Assembly (NCBI GenBank): GCA_039619475.1
Contig: CM077116.1
Location: forward strand, 146,895,088 to 146,959,087
DNA from: Icerya purchasi
Lineage: Eukaryota; Arthropoda; Insecta; Hemiptera; Monophlebidae
Direction of reading: 5' to 3'
DNA: 64,000 bases
Positions 11,595 to 24,461 of this stretch are shown one piece after another (positions within the stretch are counted from its first letter, which is position 1; each line of letters begins with the position of its first letter). Under the pieces are notes generated by a model. It saw nothing but the letters and a program-made list of their open reading frames with translations, ran no database searches and was not told the origin of the DNA. A program made the position numbers and the translations under genes.

Positions 11595-11731
11595 GGTATT
11601 TTGGTCGAAAAAATATTTTTTATGCAAATTTTTGTACTTTATTAATTTTTACTATTATTTTTAACATAAAAAATACAAATCCGAGGAATAAAAAAGAGTC
11701 ACACATTGAAAAAAACGAAGAATATTAGTAG

Positions 11732-11747
11732 GTGTCATATATGACAC
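11732..11747. promoter_or_regulatory. Subterminal palindrome of the piggyBac-like element, right copy
   Basis: GTGTCATATATGACAC, identical to 7971-7986, ending 26 bases inside the right end. Counterpart of the left-end copies. Confidence 0.45.
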
Positions 11748-11777
11748 AGCCTTGTCGCCTTGTCATTCTAGGGTTAA

Positions 11778-14700
11778 TAGAGGTATATTTTTTTAATTTG
11801 AGCCAATTGAAATTCCAATAATCAAAAAAATATCGCTTATCGCAATTATAACCTACGGCAGTGTAGACTGAACGATGACAAGAATTGATCGCATAATATT
11901 TATTGCAGATATACACGTGAAAATATAATAAATTATCCGCCATATTATTCGAGAAGCAGTTCTATATTTTGTTCTCGGCTTACAAGTCTCAATTAACGGC
12001 TCCTTATATTTTAAAGCTTTTATATTATCCGCATCATTCCCCTGCAAGGTTTATAAACAGAGTAAATGTATATATATATATATATTCTATAATTAATTAT
12101 TGGAATTGTTTAAATACATATAGCTTGTATACAGTTTAATTGATATGTGAGCAAAATTTCATGTTTTATACAACTGCTCACTAGAATCGCTATTCCACAA
12201 CTTCTATTATCTTTTCTGTATATACTGTAGCTGGGAAATCTTAATTTAAGTTTACTATTATTAAGTTTCAAACAGTGCTCCGAGATGGATATTATTATGT
12301 AACGCAAAATGACACAAGATAAAATTATGTTTTACAGTAATTAATTTTAAACACCAATTTAAAATTAATTACTGTATAACATAAAAGAAACAATGAGTGA
12401 AATAAACAGATATAGTAAAATTATGTTTATCAGTTATTAGATCTCAATTCAAAGCATACTGCATATTTTACGATTAATAATATTAGCCACGATTTAAATG
12501 TGCGGAAATTATGCCATAAATATTAATTACTTTCGTAAGGAAATTATTACGATTTTTTAGTCCGCTAATAACAAAACCAAAATAGATTTACCAATATTAC
12601 TTTGTCATTAAAAATAAATTCCATGTCCTTGAAATTAAAATTTGTTTATATATATTTTTTATATATATACACATATACATATGTATATATTTAAAAATAA
12701 GTTGTGGGTCTCGCTGAGTAATACTGCCCGTATTGCGAGTGCCTGCCACGGTTATCAACGTTTATTTCGGAATATACTTACTCTACACAAATGTTCACTT
12801 ATAGTTAGGTTACTAGCTCTATCAATAACAATAATAACGGTAAAATTAACGCAACCTCTACCAGAGGGGATACATATATGAAGGTGAGCAAGCATGCTTG
12901 ATCAACGCGTACGTAAGTCGCGCGGTACTCAAAAATTCCGATAATATGTCCACCTAACCGTATATGTAAGGTACAATTACCAAAGCCCACGTAAGGACAG
13001 GATGCAATAACAAAGGGGAATGTGCTCCTTTGTTTTCCCTTATGTCTGTATCCTTAAGGGATAATTTACCTATTTTGTGCACCACTCCACCTAATAAAAT
13101 TAAGGATATGATGAAAACTGGGAGTAGAGCATCTGCATACCTGTCTTATTGTTGTTAGTACAGCCTCCTGGGTTTAGAAGATAATCTCGAAAATAATGTC
13201 TGTTAGTATGATTGCTATTTTAATTTTTCCGATTTCGTACAAACTTACATAGTATTGGACATTTTGATGAATCAACTGTACGTGTCTGCTTACAAGGACT
13301 GTACAACATATGAGGCTACTATTTTCAGGACACTGCTTACTATTATGATGGTCACAATGAGGACGGTATGAGTGCGATATACATATTCGTATCACTGACA
13401 ATTGCAGATGGTCATGTTCCGTTACTTCGGCATCTAGTAAGATAATTCAATGACAAATATTTTTATTTTCTGTTATTTTTTTTATACTGTTTTCTGCAGA
13501 GAAGCAATAAGATACGGGTAATAACCAAATTACCGAGTCAATCTTAAACTGAATTATACCGTTCACTGTCATAGCATTTCGTCTGTGGAGGAACCAGCAG
13601 GCCACTTTAAGTACCACCACTTTTATTGGCTTTCTATGACTCGGAACACGTAAAGTTGATATGTTTTTAGCAATTGTATGTATTTTTCTAAATCTGTTAC
13701 GTTGCAGCAATGTATTAAGGTTCTTTGACCCCCTTGAATTTGATTGTAAATTCCGTATTTAAATTTGTTTTGAACATTTACGAAAACTTTTAACATCAAT
13801 ATGAAAGTAATCGGAGCTAATTCAACCGAATTATTTTTATTCCTTTATTACGATATTTTTGTCAACAGTAAGCGGAGAATATCGGTTATTGTTGTTGGCT
13901 GTATTGGCGATACATTTGCTGTTTGTCGAAGAGTTAATCCTTCGCGCTCGTCTAGTGTATTGCATGACAGTGTCATCATGACTACCATCACTACTCATTA
14001 TCAGTATGACAAGAGGTTGTGTAGCTACCGCATCTCAGTAACAATTGTGTCAAGAAAAGGTGGGGGGCACTTTCGATATCCCCTGAGAAATTTTTAAGAA
14101 ATTTCCGTTCGACTGCGATTCTGCTTTTCCACTGAGTTTTGCACAAATCCTTGCCATTTCCGAATTCCCCGTTAAAATTTTTTTGAACAGTGTACCATAA
14201 CTAAGATTGAGGAAAGAAATCATTTCCCAAATGGTCGATGTCTATCTGATCGCACCAAAAAGCGGAACTCGAAAAATTTACTCCGGGAAACAATCTGTAA
14301 CTGGCCGAGCACCAGTTTGTGCGTCATCCCTGATCGATTCTTAGCCATCGACGGATTTTTGATATTATAAATGAACGGTATAGACCGCTTAATAGGCCGT
14401 AATTCGGGTTTTTCCGTTAGATTCAAAACATTGAATAAAGTCTTTCCAGTTTCAGGCGAATTAAATGTTTGCGCGTTTTTTAACATTTTTCAGTAAAAAA
14501 TCAAAAATCTACACTCATAATGTCTGACTCAATTACGCATAAAACGCACATTGAACACACTACTCGTTTCACCGATGACTAAGAAGATTCAGGTTTTCTA
14601 ACTCTACCTTGCTGAACAATAACTAGTGCCGCAATCGGGTTTGTTCAAACACTTTTTGATCAAACCTCATATACATAACTCAATTCTTTAGACCTCGTCA

Positions 14701-14995
14701 TGACGACACGCTCCAAATATGGTTCTTCTTTATTACTTATCGGAAAGTAAATTTTCAATTGATTACAACAAAAAAAAAAAAAAGATTAATTTACGGTCTG
14801 CGCAGCAATTTATTTTCAAATGCAACATATTTCCTTAACAGCTTCTGTTCGTGTTATACTCGGCATAAGAATGATATCTCTAAATTTCAGTTATATTTTA
14901 GTACTTTCATTTTCTGATTTTTAAGTTGTTGTTCAAATAAATAATTAAAAATATTACCGTACTTAAATAACAGAATAAATAATACATATACATAC
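11778..14995. other. Unassigned AT-rich region
   Basis: No gene, RNA gene or transposon domain recognised on either strand. The open frames here are short and without motifs. It contains a TA run at about 12069-12085 and a hairpin at 12325-12384 (listed separately). Confidence 0.3.
12325..12384. repeat. Short palindrome (27-bp arms)
   Basis: The arm TTATGTTTTACAGTAATTAA... is mirrored by ...TTAATTACTGTATAACATAA around a six-base centre, CACCAA. Arms differ by about one base. It could be a tiny MITE relic or a chance AT palindrome, but the length argues against chance. Confidence 0.6.
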
Positions 14996-15017
14996 ATATA
15001 TATATATATATATATAA

Positions 15018-15612
15018 CTTGGCCATTTTAGCCCCTCAAGCTTACATTTCTGTTTCTTTTTCTTTTATACTTGGTCTAAAATGATCAAAATTTACAACGT
15101 AATTCTAAAGCGGTCCCCATATAAGAATATAAGCTATATACAAACAAACGTAAAAAAAAAAGTGTAACCTCCTTTTTTCTTTGGAAGTCGGTAACAAAGC
15201 TACATTTCCATGTTAATTTTCAAATTGATAGCATTTTAAATCAACCGCCTTTGTTATACTAATAAAAAATAAGAAAACAAAAATTATCCAAAGAGACTAC
15301 ATTTTTTCACGTTTTATGACGAATACTCAATTAATTTTCACCAATTTTCATAACTACTCACATGGTACTTAAGTTGAATGGGGGGGGGGGCTTTTTAATG
15401 GACAAAGAATCAGTAAAATCGGTCTATATAAATATGAGTTACGCGAAAAAAAAAAAAAAACATTCGCGACGAATGCATAACCTCCTTCTTTTTGGATGTC
15501 GGAAAAAATTAAAATATTCCAAATGTTACATAAAATTGTGGCACTTTTTTGTTACATAAAATTGAGACATTTTTTTCTAATAGGACCAGTTTAAGAATTA
15601 CGTTGTAATTAA
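15018..15612 (-). repeat. Dispersed repeat family B, long copy
   Basis: Read on the minus strand it starts TTACAACGTAATTCTTAA (15610 downwards), passes a CAATTTTATGTAAC block, and ends with AGAATTACGTTGTAA followed by a TTTGATCATTTTA block. The same order occurs at 26974, 32406 and 45914 on the plus strand. This copy is longer because it keeps about 400 bases of central sequence, related to 32990-33215. The two TTACAACGTAATTCT motifs are inverted, like MITE ends, yet conserved sequence extends past the distal one. Confidence 0.6.
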
Positions 15613-17082
15613 TATGTGTATATATATTTTTAAATGAATGAGCAAGCGTTAAAACGAATGCGATATATGTATGTGATATTAAGTTTGCTACAAAAAAAAA
15701 ATCACGTTTTTTAAAGTTTTGTTAGTGAAAATATGATAGAAAAAAAAGAAAAAGCAAATGTATCATTGAACGGAATAAATGGAATAACAAATAACTGCTT
15801 AAGATTTCATGTGAAATCATGAATACATAAATGAACAGTACAGATGCTGAATCATACAAATGGTTACTTCGTAAGTTTTCTCTGCAAGTCGGACGTTATT
15901 GCTGTTAGGCTCTTTCCAGTGAAACAATCGCAAGTAAATACCGGGCTTTGTGAACGGGGATATATATAGTTCCACTCCTGCATATCCCATATCACTGGAA
16001 GTAATTGTAAGAAAAAACGAAGAAAGCACTTACGATTCATCATAATATACATATTTATATTAAACAGATCGTATCTGAAATAAATTTACCGGGAAAATTC
16101 TTATACATATTTTTTAGTATCGCGTGTTTCATTATTTATTACTCGGTAACGATTATGTCATAAAACTCTCGTAAATTCTTTTCGGTCGATGACTTGGCAA
16201 ATTATCATTACCGTTATTATTGTGAAATCTTATAAAATTCGTCAGTTTTCCGTTTTTTTCTTCACTCCTTTTCAGTATTTCATGGAGTAACACGTTATTC
16301 ATGAGTCATCTCAGTATGTAATTTCGTAACTTTCCCACTTTGATATTATACGATGCCGATATTATATGTAATTACGAATGCGCATATATAGCACGACGAT
16401 CTTTATAAATCGGTCGATGAATTACAAAGTGTTACATACATATTAAAACACCACCAGCTCATTAAGAAAACAGACACTGGTAGTAGCATTCTTATCGTGT
16501 TATCACATCGTACAGAAAATTAACGCGAGAATGTTTCAAAAACAATAATAAACATGTACACGCCCACAAAAACACAATAAAATCATTAAAATAATTACAA
16601 ATCAAATGTAAAATACTGTTAATTTACGTTTCTGTGAATACCGTAACTAAGACCCGCTGCGGTAAGACAAAAGTCGATTGTACCAGTAAAAATACATCTA
16701 TCCAGAGGTATTAACGGCGGTAATATCAGAAAGTATACGAGGTGCAGTCATTACGTAAAAGTGTATTAGTGATGAGCAAGTATCATGGAGAGCCTCGATT
16801 GAAAATAAGACTACACTGGAAACGTATACGTATCGACTCATTCTAGTGTGAAACTGATGGACTCACATTCATGAAATGACAATAATCTATATATAGAAAT
16901 AGGCAAAGACAAAATAGTACCTTTTTCTCCTCTGTTTGTTAACCGATTTTCTTTTTTTCTTGTTTTTTCGTTTAGTACCTATTGAGTGTTATCGGTACAC
17001 AAAATTTTGCAAACATTTTTTTTTTCTTATTTAAATAAAAAATTAATACAAAAAATAAAAAAAGAAATCGCTATAGCCTTCA
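15613..17082. other. Unassigned AT-rich region
   Basis: Nothing recognisable beyond homopolymer runs and short ORFs without motifs. Confidence 0.3.
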
Positions 17083-17227
17083 AGATTTAGTACACTGTAA
17101 AAAAGCCAGTAATGATGATTATTGAAAAAAATGAAAACATTTTAATAAGAACACAGATTTACTATTAAAATTTTTTAATTTTTCTTAATAATCATCATTA
17201 TTGGCTTTTTTACAGTGTACTAAATCT
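17083..17227. repeat. Palindromic MITE-like hairpin (about 63-bp arms)
   Basis: The left arm starts AGATTTAGTACACTGTAAAA and is mirrored at 17165-17227 with about six mismatches around a spacer of some 17 bases. No coding content. A palindrome this long is best explained as a small fold-back element. Confidence 0.7.
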
Positions 17228-19597
17228 TAAGGTGTCATTTAATATCAATAAATGAGGGTTTTTAAATTGTGATTTATTGTTAATTTATTGTATATTTTAT
17301 TCAATTATAATGGTGTACCGAATTTTTTCGTATTGTAAGTACATGTAAAAGTGTACATGTTCTGATATATACATACAATAAACATATTTATGAGTAGAAT
17401 ATTTTTTTTTGAAAATATGTAAATTCATATGTTTTGCTTAAATTTTTAATAATAATTATGGTCCAATTTCGACCAATGGGCGAACAACTAGTTAATTTTA
17501 TAATTTGGATTTCTATCTGTTATTTATATTCGGTAATGGAATTCGCTTTCTAGCACTTTCTCCGTAACTGCCAATGTACAGAGGAACCACCAAATATACT
17601 TTTAAAGGGGTGTACAGCCTCCCTTCTCAGATAAACAACCTCAGACACGCCAAATTCAGATTTCCATTGTTCACTGGTCGACGTAAACTACGAAAATATT
17701 AAACTTTATACCGCACAATTAGCGGTAATTCATTTTTTCTTTTCAACCACGTTTCACTGCAAAACTGCAGGAGTTCAAAACTCGTTACAGATTCAAGTCA
17801 TTCCCGGGGCTAATAGTTAGGAAGCAGAGAAAACAACCGGCAACAGAAAGAATTACATTCATTAGGCTCGGTGCATTATTTCCGAAATGCCTAATGCCCT
17901 GTCGACACAGCGTGAGACTCGATTTACTTTTTACTAAAGGTCCCACACGAATGAATGAATAAAAGTATATTTATTAATTTCTTTTCAGTACAAGTCATTC
18001 GATACACAGGTACATACATACCGGACGGAAGTGAACATGTTAGAAGCATAATTTTACGTATAATCACTATATGTGCAGATAGAGAGGGAAATATAAATAA
18101 GCCCTCTCATACCACATCGACATCTAGTCCAACTCTATTCATTAGCGAATATGTGTCGCGTTTCATTACTCGACCCTACTTTGGACTTTTTCCTTCTTTC
18201 CAAAAACCAAAATCTATACTTATAAGTTGAACTTTAAAAATCTGATTATGTGTATGGTAGCGTGTCTGGCCTAATACATTTTATGCGGCGATGAAAGTAC
18301 GTGTTATTTTCGTTTTGTTTTAACGTTTCGAAACGATCAAGCGATGAATATTTAGAACTTTTATAATTGTGAAAAAAGTATATGTTAATTAATTTTTTTT
18401 AAAAAAAAAGCCACTGCGCGTATAATTAATTATAATTTCTTTATTAAAAGATAAATTACGACTGTAATCCGAAGCAAATTTTAATAGTGCCGTACAAATT
18501 AAGTTAGTTATTTTCATTTTGTTTTAGAATTTAACTTGTACCGTGCGAAAGAAATAAGCGAGTAATGGTCCTAATTGCGTGTTGTGTTTATCGCTTCAAG
18601 GTTATTACTATTGTCCTAGTGTTTTGTGCGCTGACGCGACTCTTCCGTCACCCGTTGATAAACATACCTCGTTCATTTTTACTATTAGATACATCGTTTA
18701 TTCGTTAATCGAATTAAATATTTATCTGATTTAAACCAATACAAAACATGAAAGTACCTTCATCATTAGTAATAACTCATCGCACCGGCAAAGGCATGTT
18801 CTACGGCGTTTAAATGAGCGGAATTTCTAGCCTTTTTTCCAAATGATCACAGTGATCATATAGGCAGTTCACTTTTTCCGGTGAAACCTACGGTTAAAGT
18901 GAAAAACCAGATCAAAATATTATTTTACTCTGGTGACATTTAAAGAATCCATCATCGCGCAGAAAGCCTACTGCAAGTAAATATTTAAAAATATTTAAAT
19001 TTGTCTGCAAGAAATGAAAATTATTTACATTTAAAGCGCAAGGAAGCGAACGGGTAAATAGGCGAATAGTTTATAGAATAAATGAACGCGGTGTGACAAA
19101 AATGAAATGAAGAGGTAAAAAACAATGATTTCAACGATGAAACTTCAATGATGAAAGCGATGGCAGTTTTAGAAATGATATCCATTTGACTATCAGCGAA
19201 GAAAAAATAAAACTAAACTTTATATCGAATTAAAATATAATAATAAAAATGAAATATTTAAACGTGTATTAATTGAAGGCAAGAGCCTCGGGCATAGCTA
19301 GGGTAGTATAAAGATGTAATACCGCATATAAACTATGAGGCTTATCATTCCCTTTACTATAAAGAAGCTGCTTCACAAGCTTGCTTTAATCCCGCCACCG
19401 ACAAGTAACATCATTACTTGTTAAATTATCAAAAATGCTATTCCATACTTTAAATATTTTTCTATTCGATTAATATTGAAATATTTTGAAATTTCTATAC
19501 CACAAAATAAAATCAGAAGAAATAAAAATAAAAGAAAATTAAAGCATTTCTAAAATCAGGAACTTTTTTGTATACATACATACATATATAAGGCGAT
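17228..19597. other. Unassigned region
   Basis: No gene recognised. A 17-base palindrome, ATGATCACAGTGATCAT, is at 18843-18859. AT-rich, with short open frames lacking motifs. Confidence 0.3.
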
Positions 19598-19605
19598 ATA
19601 TCTGC

Positions 19606-20490
19606 CAGGGATGAATCCAGTGAGGGGTTTTAGGGGGGCAATACCCCCCTAGAACTTAATATAAGCTGTTTAAGAATGCGGCAATTTCATATTTGTTTAC
19701 AGTTATAGCAAAAGAGTTGCTGCCAAAATATTTTGAAATGGTTCAATTAGTCGTATATTTTTAAATTTCAAAATTACGAGATTTATTTTTGACAAAAAAA
19801 TAAAACTCCATAAAATAGCAATGAAAAAAAATGATCTTTTAAAATTTGACTTCGACGTTTGCTTGTTATTCTATGAAAAAATTGATATGCTTTCATTGCG
19901 AACGTGCGAAAGGTGTAAAATACTCGCGAGCCGAAAAAATTATTCGCTGCAGTTGGTATTTTTTGTCAGCCTTAAAAGGGGAAATAGCACGGTTCACGTC
20001 GATCCATTTATCATTAATATCAATAAATTGTATTTAGACGTTTCTCTTTTCGGTTTTCATTTATTCTTTTTTTTTTTAAAGCGACATGATCTCTATAGAA
20101 ACAACTTCATTTCTGTTTCTGTTGCTTTTTTCTTGTTTTTTATCTCCAAGAAAAGTCCCCATTTAAAACAGCTGAAACACCACGGCATATTCGTTTATTA
20201 TAAAAAGATAATAAACCCAGTAGAATGTTTTTACAATTAGATGTTCTTTAATGCTACAATTAGAATTAATCATTTTAAAACCAATTGAGAAAACATTGTG
20301 GTTTATAATCGGTTATTTTACTTCGGAATTTATGGTTCGCACATGTTTTTTGATTATTTTAAATTACGTAATGAATCCTGTTCTACATATTAGGTTATAT
20401 TCAGGAATATCCCAAAAAAATTTTGTCAGTAAAAATATAAAAAAATCTCTGCTCCCCCCCCCCAGAAACAGATTCCTGAATTCATCACTG
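19606..20490. mobile_element. hAT-like non-autonomous element (885 bp)
   Basis: The left end CAGGGATGAATCCAG is matched by the reversed right end CAGTGATGAATTCAG. Flanks ATATCTGC (19598-19605) and ATATGTGC (20491-20498) form an 8-bp duplication with one mismatch, as expected for hAT. Just inside each end lies a G- or C-rich run. An open frame at 19821-20240 would give a Phe-rich 139-residue product without a hAT dimerisation or DDE motif, so I do not call it a transposase. Confidence 0.6.
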
Positions 20491-20579
20491 ATATGTGCAT
20501 ATCAAGTTTGTTTGCATTTTTTGTTTCTTACAGAATTTTTCGCTCATGCTAATATTAATAGTTACCGATGGTTTTAATT

Positions 20580-20790
20580 ATAGTCGCACTTCTTTGTACT
20601 CCGATCTGTTATCACTCGAACTCCCTACTCCTCATTGTGCTTCGTATATCTTATCGTTTCCGTCGATCTTCGTTATCCTATCCTTAGTTCTTTTATTTTA
20701 TCAATAACTGACCGAATCTACATTAACTGATCCTTTTCCCTCGTGTCGTTTCTGGGCGAGGATCCTTTGTTGACATGTCCAAGGGGGGTG
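20580..20790 (+). pseudogene. I-like retrotransposon 3' end fragment
   Basis: The sequence around 20700-20790 (CTGACCGAATC..., TTTCTGGGCGAGGATCC, GTTGACATGTCCAAGGGGGG) matches 43375-43460 in order. That fragment encodes the His/Cys-containing C-terminus of an I-like ORF2. No open frame remains here. Confidence 0.5.
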
Positions 20791-20799
20791 ATCTTCTAC

Positions 20800-21410
20800 G
20801 ATTATATTAGTTAATTATGTCACAACTCTGCAAAAGACATTATAAAATCCTACTGAAATCTTAATTTTCAGTGAAAATTATGAGTAAAATAAAATTTAAA
20901 GGAAAACAGTGTTAGTAATAATCGTTTTGTATTACGAGCAGTATACGATTGAATCGGAATCTATTGATAATTGATCAATGTGCTACCTTTAATAAAGCAC
21001 TCGCAGCGTATCTAGACGAAATCAACGCGTTAAGCAACGAATTTAAACTGTAAACAAAAACCAGATAAATAAAATGGTTTTACCAACGTGAAAAAAAAAT
21101 TGAAAAATTATCCGGCTCGAGTACTAAGATTAAAATTTAAAATTTAATTATGACAATGAAATAGTCTCGAGATTATTGCTTTAATGGCAAACAAAGGTTT
21201 ACAACATTTTCTGCACTACGATAATATACAGCCTTCGAAAGTGTTGACACTCCCTATTTTTGCCGTAAAATCGTATTACATGTTAAAAATATATCGTTTT
21301 CAACCACGTTGTTATTAAGTGAAAACAAAACACTGACCGTATTCCGAATAGAGTTCGTCGATAGGTAAAAATTATGCGCACCCGGTCGACAACCGTCGAG
21401 ATTAAGAAGT
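20800..21410. other. Unassigned stretch
   Basis: No gene or repeat recognised. Confidence 0.25.
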
Positions 21411-22497
21411 TCAGTCAAGCATGACGTTTCATGCGCTAAGGATTCTTTATGTTAAGTTAAAGATAAAAGATAACCGTAATATTTATATTTATGTACACGT
21501 AAAATTGAAAACAAAGAAATCAGATTTTTCGCGCCACAACGATGGTGAAACACATTGTTTTTCGCTCTTTTTTCAACTTTTCGTTAACTTCGATAGATTC
21601 TTTAAGAAAATGAAAATAAAGTTTCCCATTGATATATTACATGTGTCCCTGAGGGACTAATTTTGATAATTAAAAACCCTGCTGCTCCGAATCAGAGAAA
21701 TATACGAAGATGTGGATATTTTTAACTTTGTTCCAAAAAAATTTCAACTATAATACTGGCGCCGCAAGGGGAGGCTATTCGTCATTTTTGGCGCTTTTTT
21801 GAACTATTCACTAGCTTTGAAAATTTCGTTAAGGAAATGAAATACCGTTTCGTTTTTGGATAATAGCGATCTTTCCGTCAATATATCGCATACTCGGGAA
21901 ATTTATTTTTTAATTCTGAGTTTTCGGCGCCCAAGGAGGCTAAGTATAAAGTTGTAAGCTCGAACATAGTTTTCCTATAAAGCGTTTACGCGTATGTTTT
22001 TGATATACGTTTTGCTTTCCGCAACTTTTCTACCCGGGCTATTACTTATGTAAACATCCTTTTTTTAAATTTTCTTTTCTATTTTTATTTAATTTTTTTG
22101 CTGTTTTTGACCCAAAAGAAGGAGCGGGGTTAAATAATTTTTAACCGTAATTTTTTTTGATTTTACGAAAGAGAGTTTCTGCGTTTTGTTTTACGTTTTG
22201 AATATTACTTTTAAAGGGTTATATCTGGTGATGATCTTTGAATTTTTTTGAAGCTGATTTTTAAGGTAGTTTTGAATTCCATATTATATATTCTTGAAGG
22301 GATTTTTCGGTTTTTTGCTGCCCAGAATAATCGATGACCTTAAAAAGTTATAGATGGTCTCGAAAACAATTTTAATTGTAGTTTACGATCCAATTTTGGA
22401 ATTAATAAGTCAAACCGTTCCCGAGTAAATTGAATATTTTTGTCGTTTCTGAACCATCTTATTAAGGATTCCGTACATTATATGCGTACGAAATCCT
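21411..22497 (-). repeat. Dispersed repeat family A, copy 2
   Basis: Collinear with 1-1085: CATGCGCTRAGG near the left edge, the GCTCTTTTTTCAACTTTTC block, the TTTCGTTAAGGAAATGAAAT block near 21823, and TGTCGTTTCTGAACCATC near 22441. It ends in a hairpin-like GGATTCCGTAC...GTACGAAATCC. It has no coding capacity. Confidence 0.65.
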
Positions 22498-23981
22498 AAA
22501 AAAGAAAAATAGAAGAGTAAACGAAATTGCGGGGAAAAACAGACTTATTTCTTACGGCATTAAATATCCGTCAATAATATAGTACACCCGAAACGTGCGG
22601 AATAATAATCACAAATTTTAAATAGAGACGAAAAATAAGTTCCGGAAAATAAAACTCAATTAAATGAACGATTAAAGACACCACGAAAAGGAGTGATAGG
22701 GGATAATAACTTATTGCAGACTAATTAATTAACTACTCTACGGAGATCTGTAAATATTTAAAGATGTAATTTTAAGATTTTTCAAAATAATCTGAACGGT
22801 ACTTCGCGAGTCTGACGAAGAAAGCGTAACGTTCTTTGATTTTCCATTATAAATCACAAAACGAAAATTACCTATCGGAAGAGACATTTTTCAGGCCAAC
22901 TTACTTGCAAAAACAAAGTGGTTGCACGATTAAACAAATTAAAATGAACACTTTTCTTGAAATTAACCTTAATGGCAGGACGTCATGCAACCGAAAGAAT
23001 AATTTGCGTATCAAGTCGATAAACGTTGTTGAAGCGAACGTGTGTAATATCATTGAAAGCTGCAGATGTTTTAAAAATCCCAATAAAACATGTAGAGCAT
23101 AAAAATTCAAGAAAATAAAAAATTTAAAAAGCATCTGATTACTCTATGATAATCGAATTTTTAATATTTTACAGGCAATATTAGTCTATAGATTTCAATT
23201 ACTACAGATATCGGATACAGTTTAGACGGAATAATAATATTTCATCGGACAAGGCGAACTCTTTTTTTTTTTTTTTTTTTTTTTAAAAATAAATTAATGC
23301 CCAGTTCGATCACACCATTATTTTTTATTTTGCTTTTATCTGATGAAGCGGAAAAAGTTCACTCTGCTCATCCCAACTGCTGAATTACAATTCCGCTAGT
23401 CTAATCGTATTATCTCATCCAATATGAACAAATAAGGCAGCCATTTAGTTCTATAGTTTCATATATGTCACTAAAAATTAATTGATAACATTTTATTAGT
23501 GACGTCGAATCGATTTTTTTAAGGTAATATTTTTAAGCAACTTTATTTTGATGGATGTTTTTCGTTTTCTTGTTTTCTGTAATGCATTATGCAAAAATAG
23601 ACAAATCTTTTGACGCTGGTTAATCCATATTATTAACACAGCAGGGCAGCTAGCCTTATTGATAATATAATAACGGCTACTTATAATTAATTGAAATACG
23701 ACAAAATCGTTGAAGAACATCGTGATCGGTTATCTGTTTTTTGATTTATCCGAAGACGCAACAATAAAATTAGCTTACTTAAGCTGTAAATTTAAAAAAA
23801 AGGCGATCAAAAATAATCAGCATATCCGTATGATCAAAATCCGCATTTAAATTCACTCTACCACTATATATAATAAATAAAATTTATTTTTCTGTCTCTA
23901 TGTGTTGTGTGCGTGTTCCTACATTTTTAGTTTATGATAAAGTGTAACATTCGTGATTTGCCTAGAACTGTGTCGGTAATT
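22498..23981. other. Unassigned AT-rich region
   Basis: Short open frames without motifs and a T run near 23262-23284. Nothing else supported. Confidence 0.3.
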
Positions 23982-23985
23982 TTAA

Positions 23986-24426
23986 CCCGCCAGTACTCGC
24001 TAGGTATAGCAGGACGCCAGTACTCGCGCGTGAGATTTTTTCTCACATGGGATTTCTGTGTAAACTTTACCCAGTTTTTGAACAGTCTCGTTGAAAATAA
24101 TTGTCTGTTCATTCATCATTCTCATCTTTTACTTTTTCACTTCAACTTCCAAAAATTAACAATTGGTACCTTTAGGTATACTTAAAAACGCAATAGTCTA
24201 CATTTGGATCCGTCGAATGAGAATAATAAATACGGCCGAGTCGTGAAATATTCCTCTATTCTTCAAAAATAAATTGACTTAAAAAACAACAAAACTAAAA
24301 TAATATTTATTTGCATATATTAATATAAATTTTATTATCTCCCGTTCACATTTATACTTTGAAGCGTTTGAAAAACTATCTAATATCTTGAGAAATACGC
24401 TATTCTATTCTCCAACAATCAAAGAG

Positions 24427-24461
<35 letters not shown>

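Larger units (their letters stand above)
7784..11773 (+). mobile_element. piggyBac-like transposon, defective, with a nested Jockey-type retrotransposon
   Basis: piggyBac elements insert at TTAA, duplicate it, and have ends starting CCC. Here TTAA occurs at 7780-7783 and 11774-11777. The left end reads CCCTAGAACGACGCGGCTGC and the right end, reversed, CCCTAGAATGACAAGGCGAC. Both ends carry a subterminal 16-bp palindrome with core GTCATATATGAC. The transposase gene is represented only by its first part (8032-8480) and is broken. The central and C-terminal DDE regions are absent. About 2.5 kb of the element is a later retrotransposon insertion. The element cannot move by itself. Confidence 0.85.
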
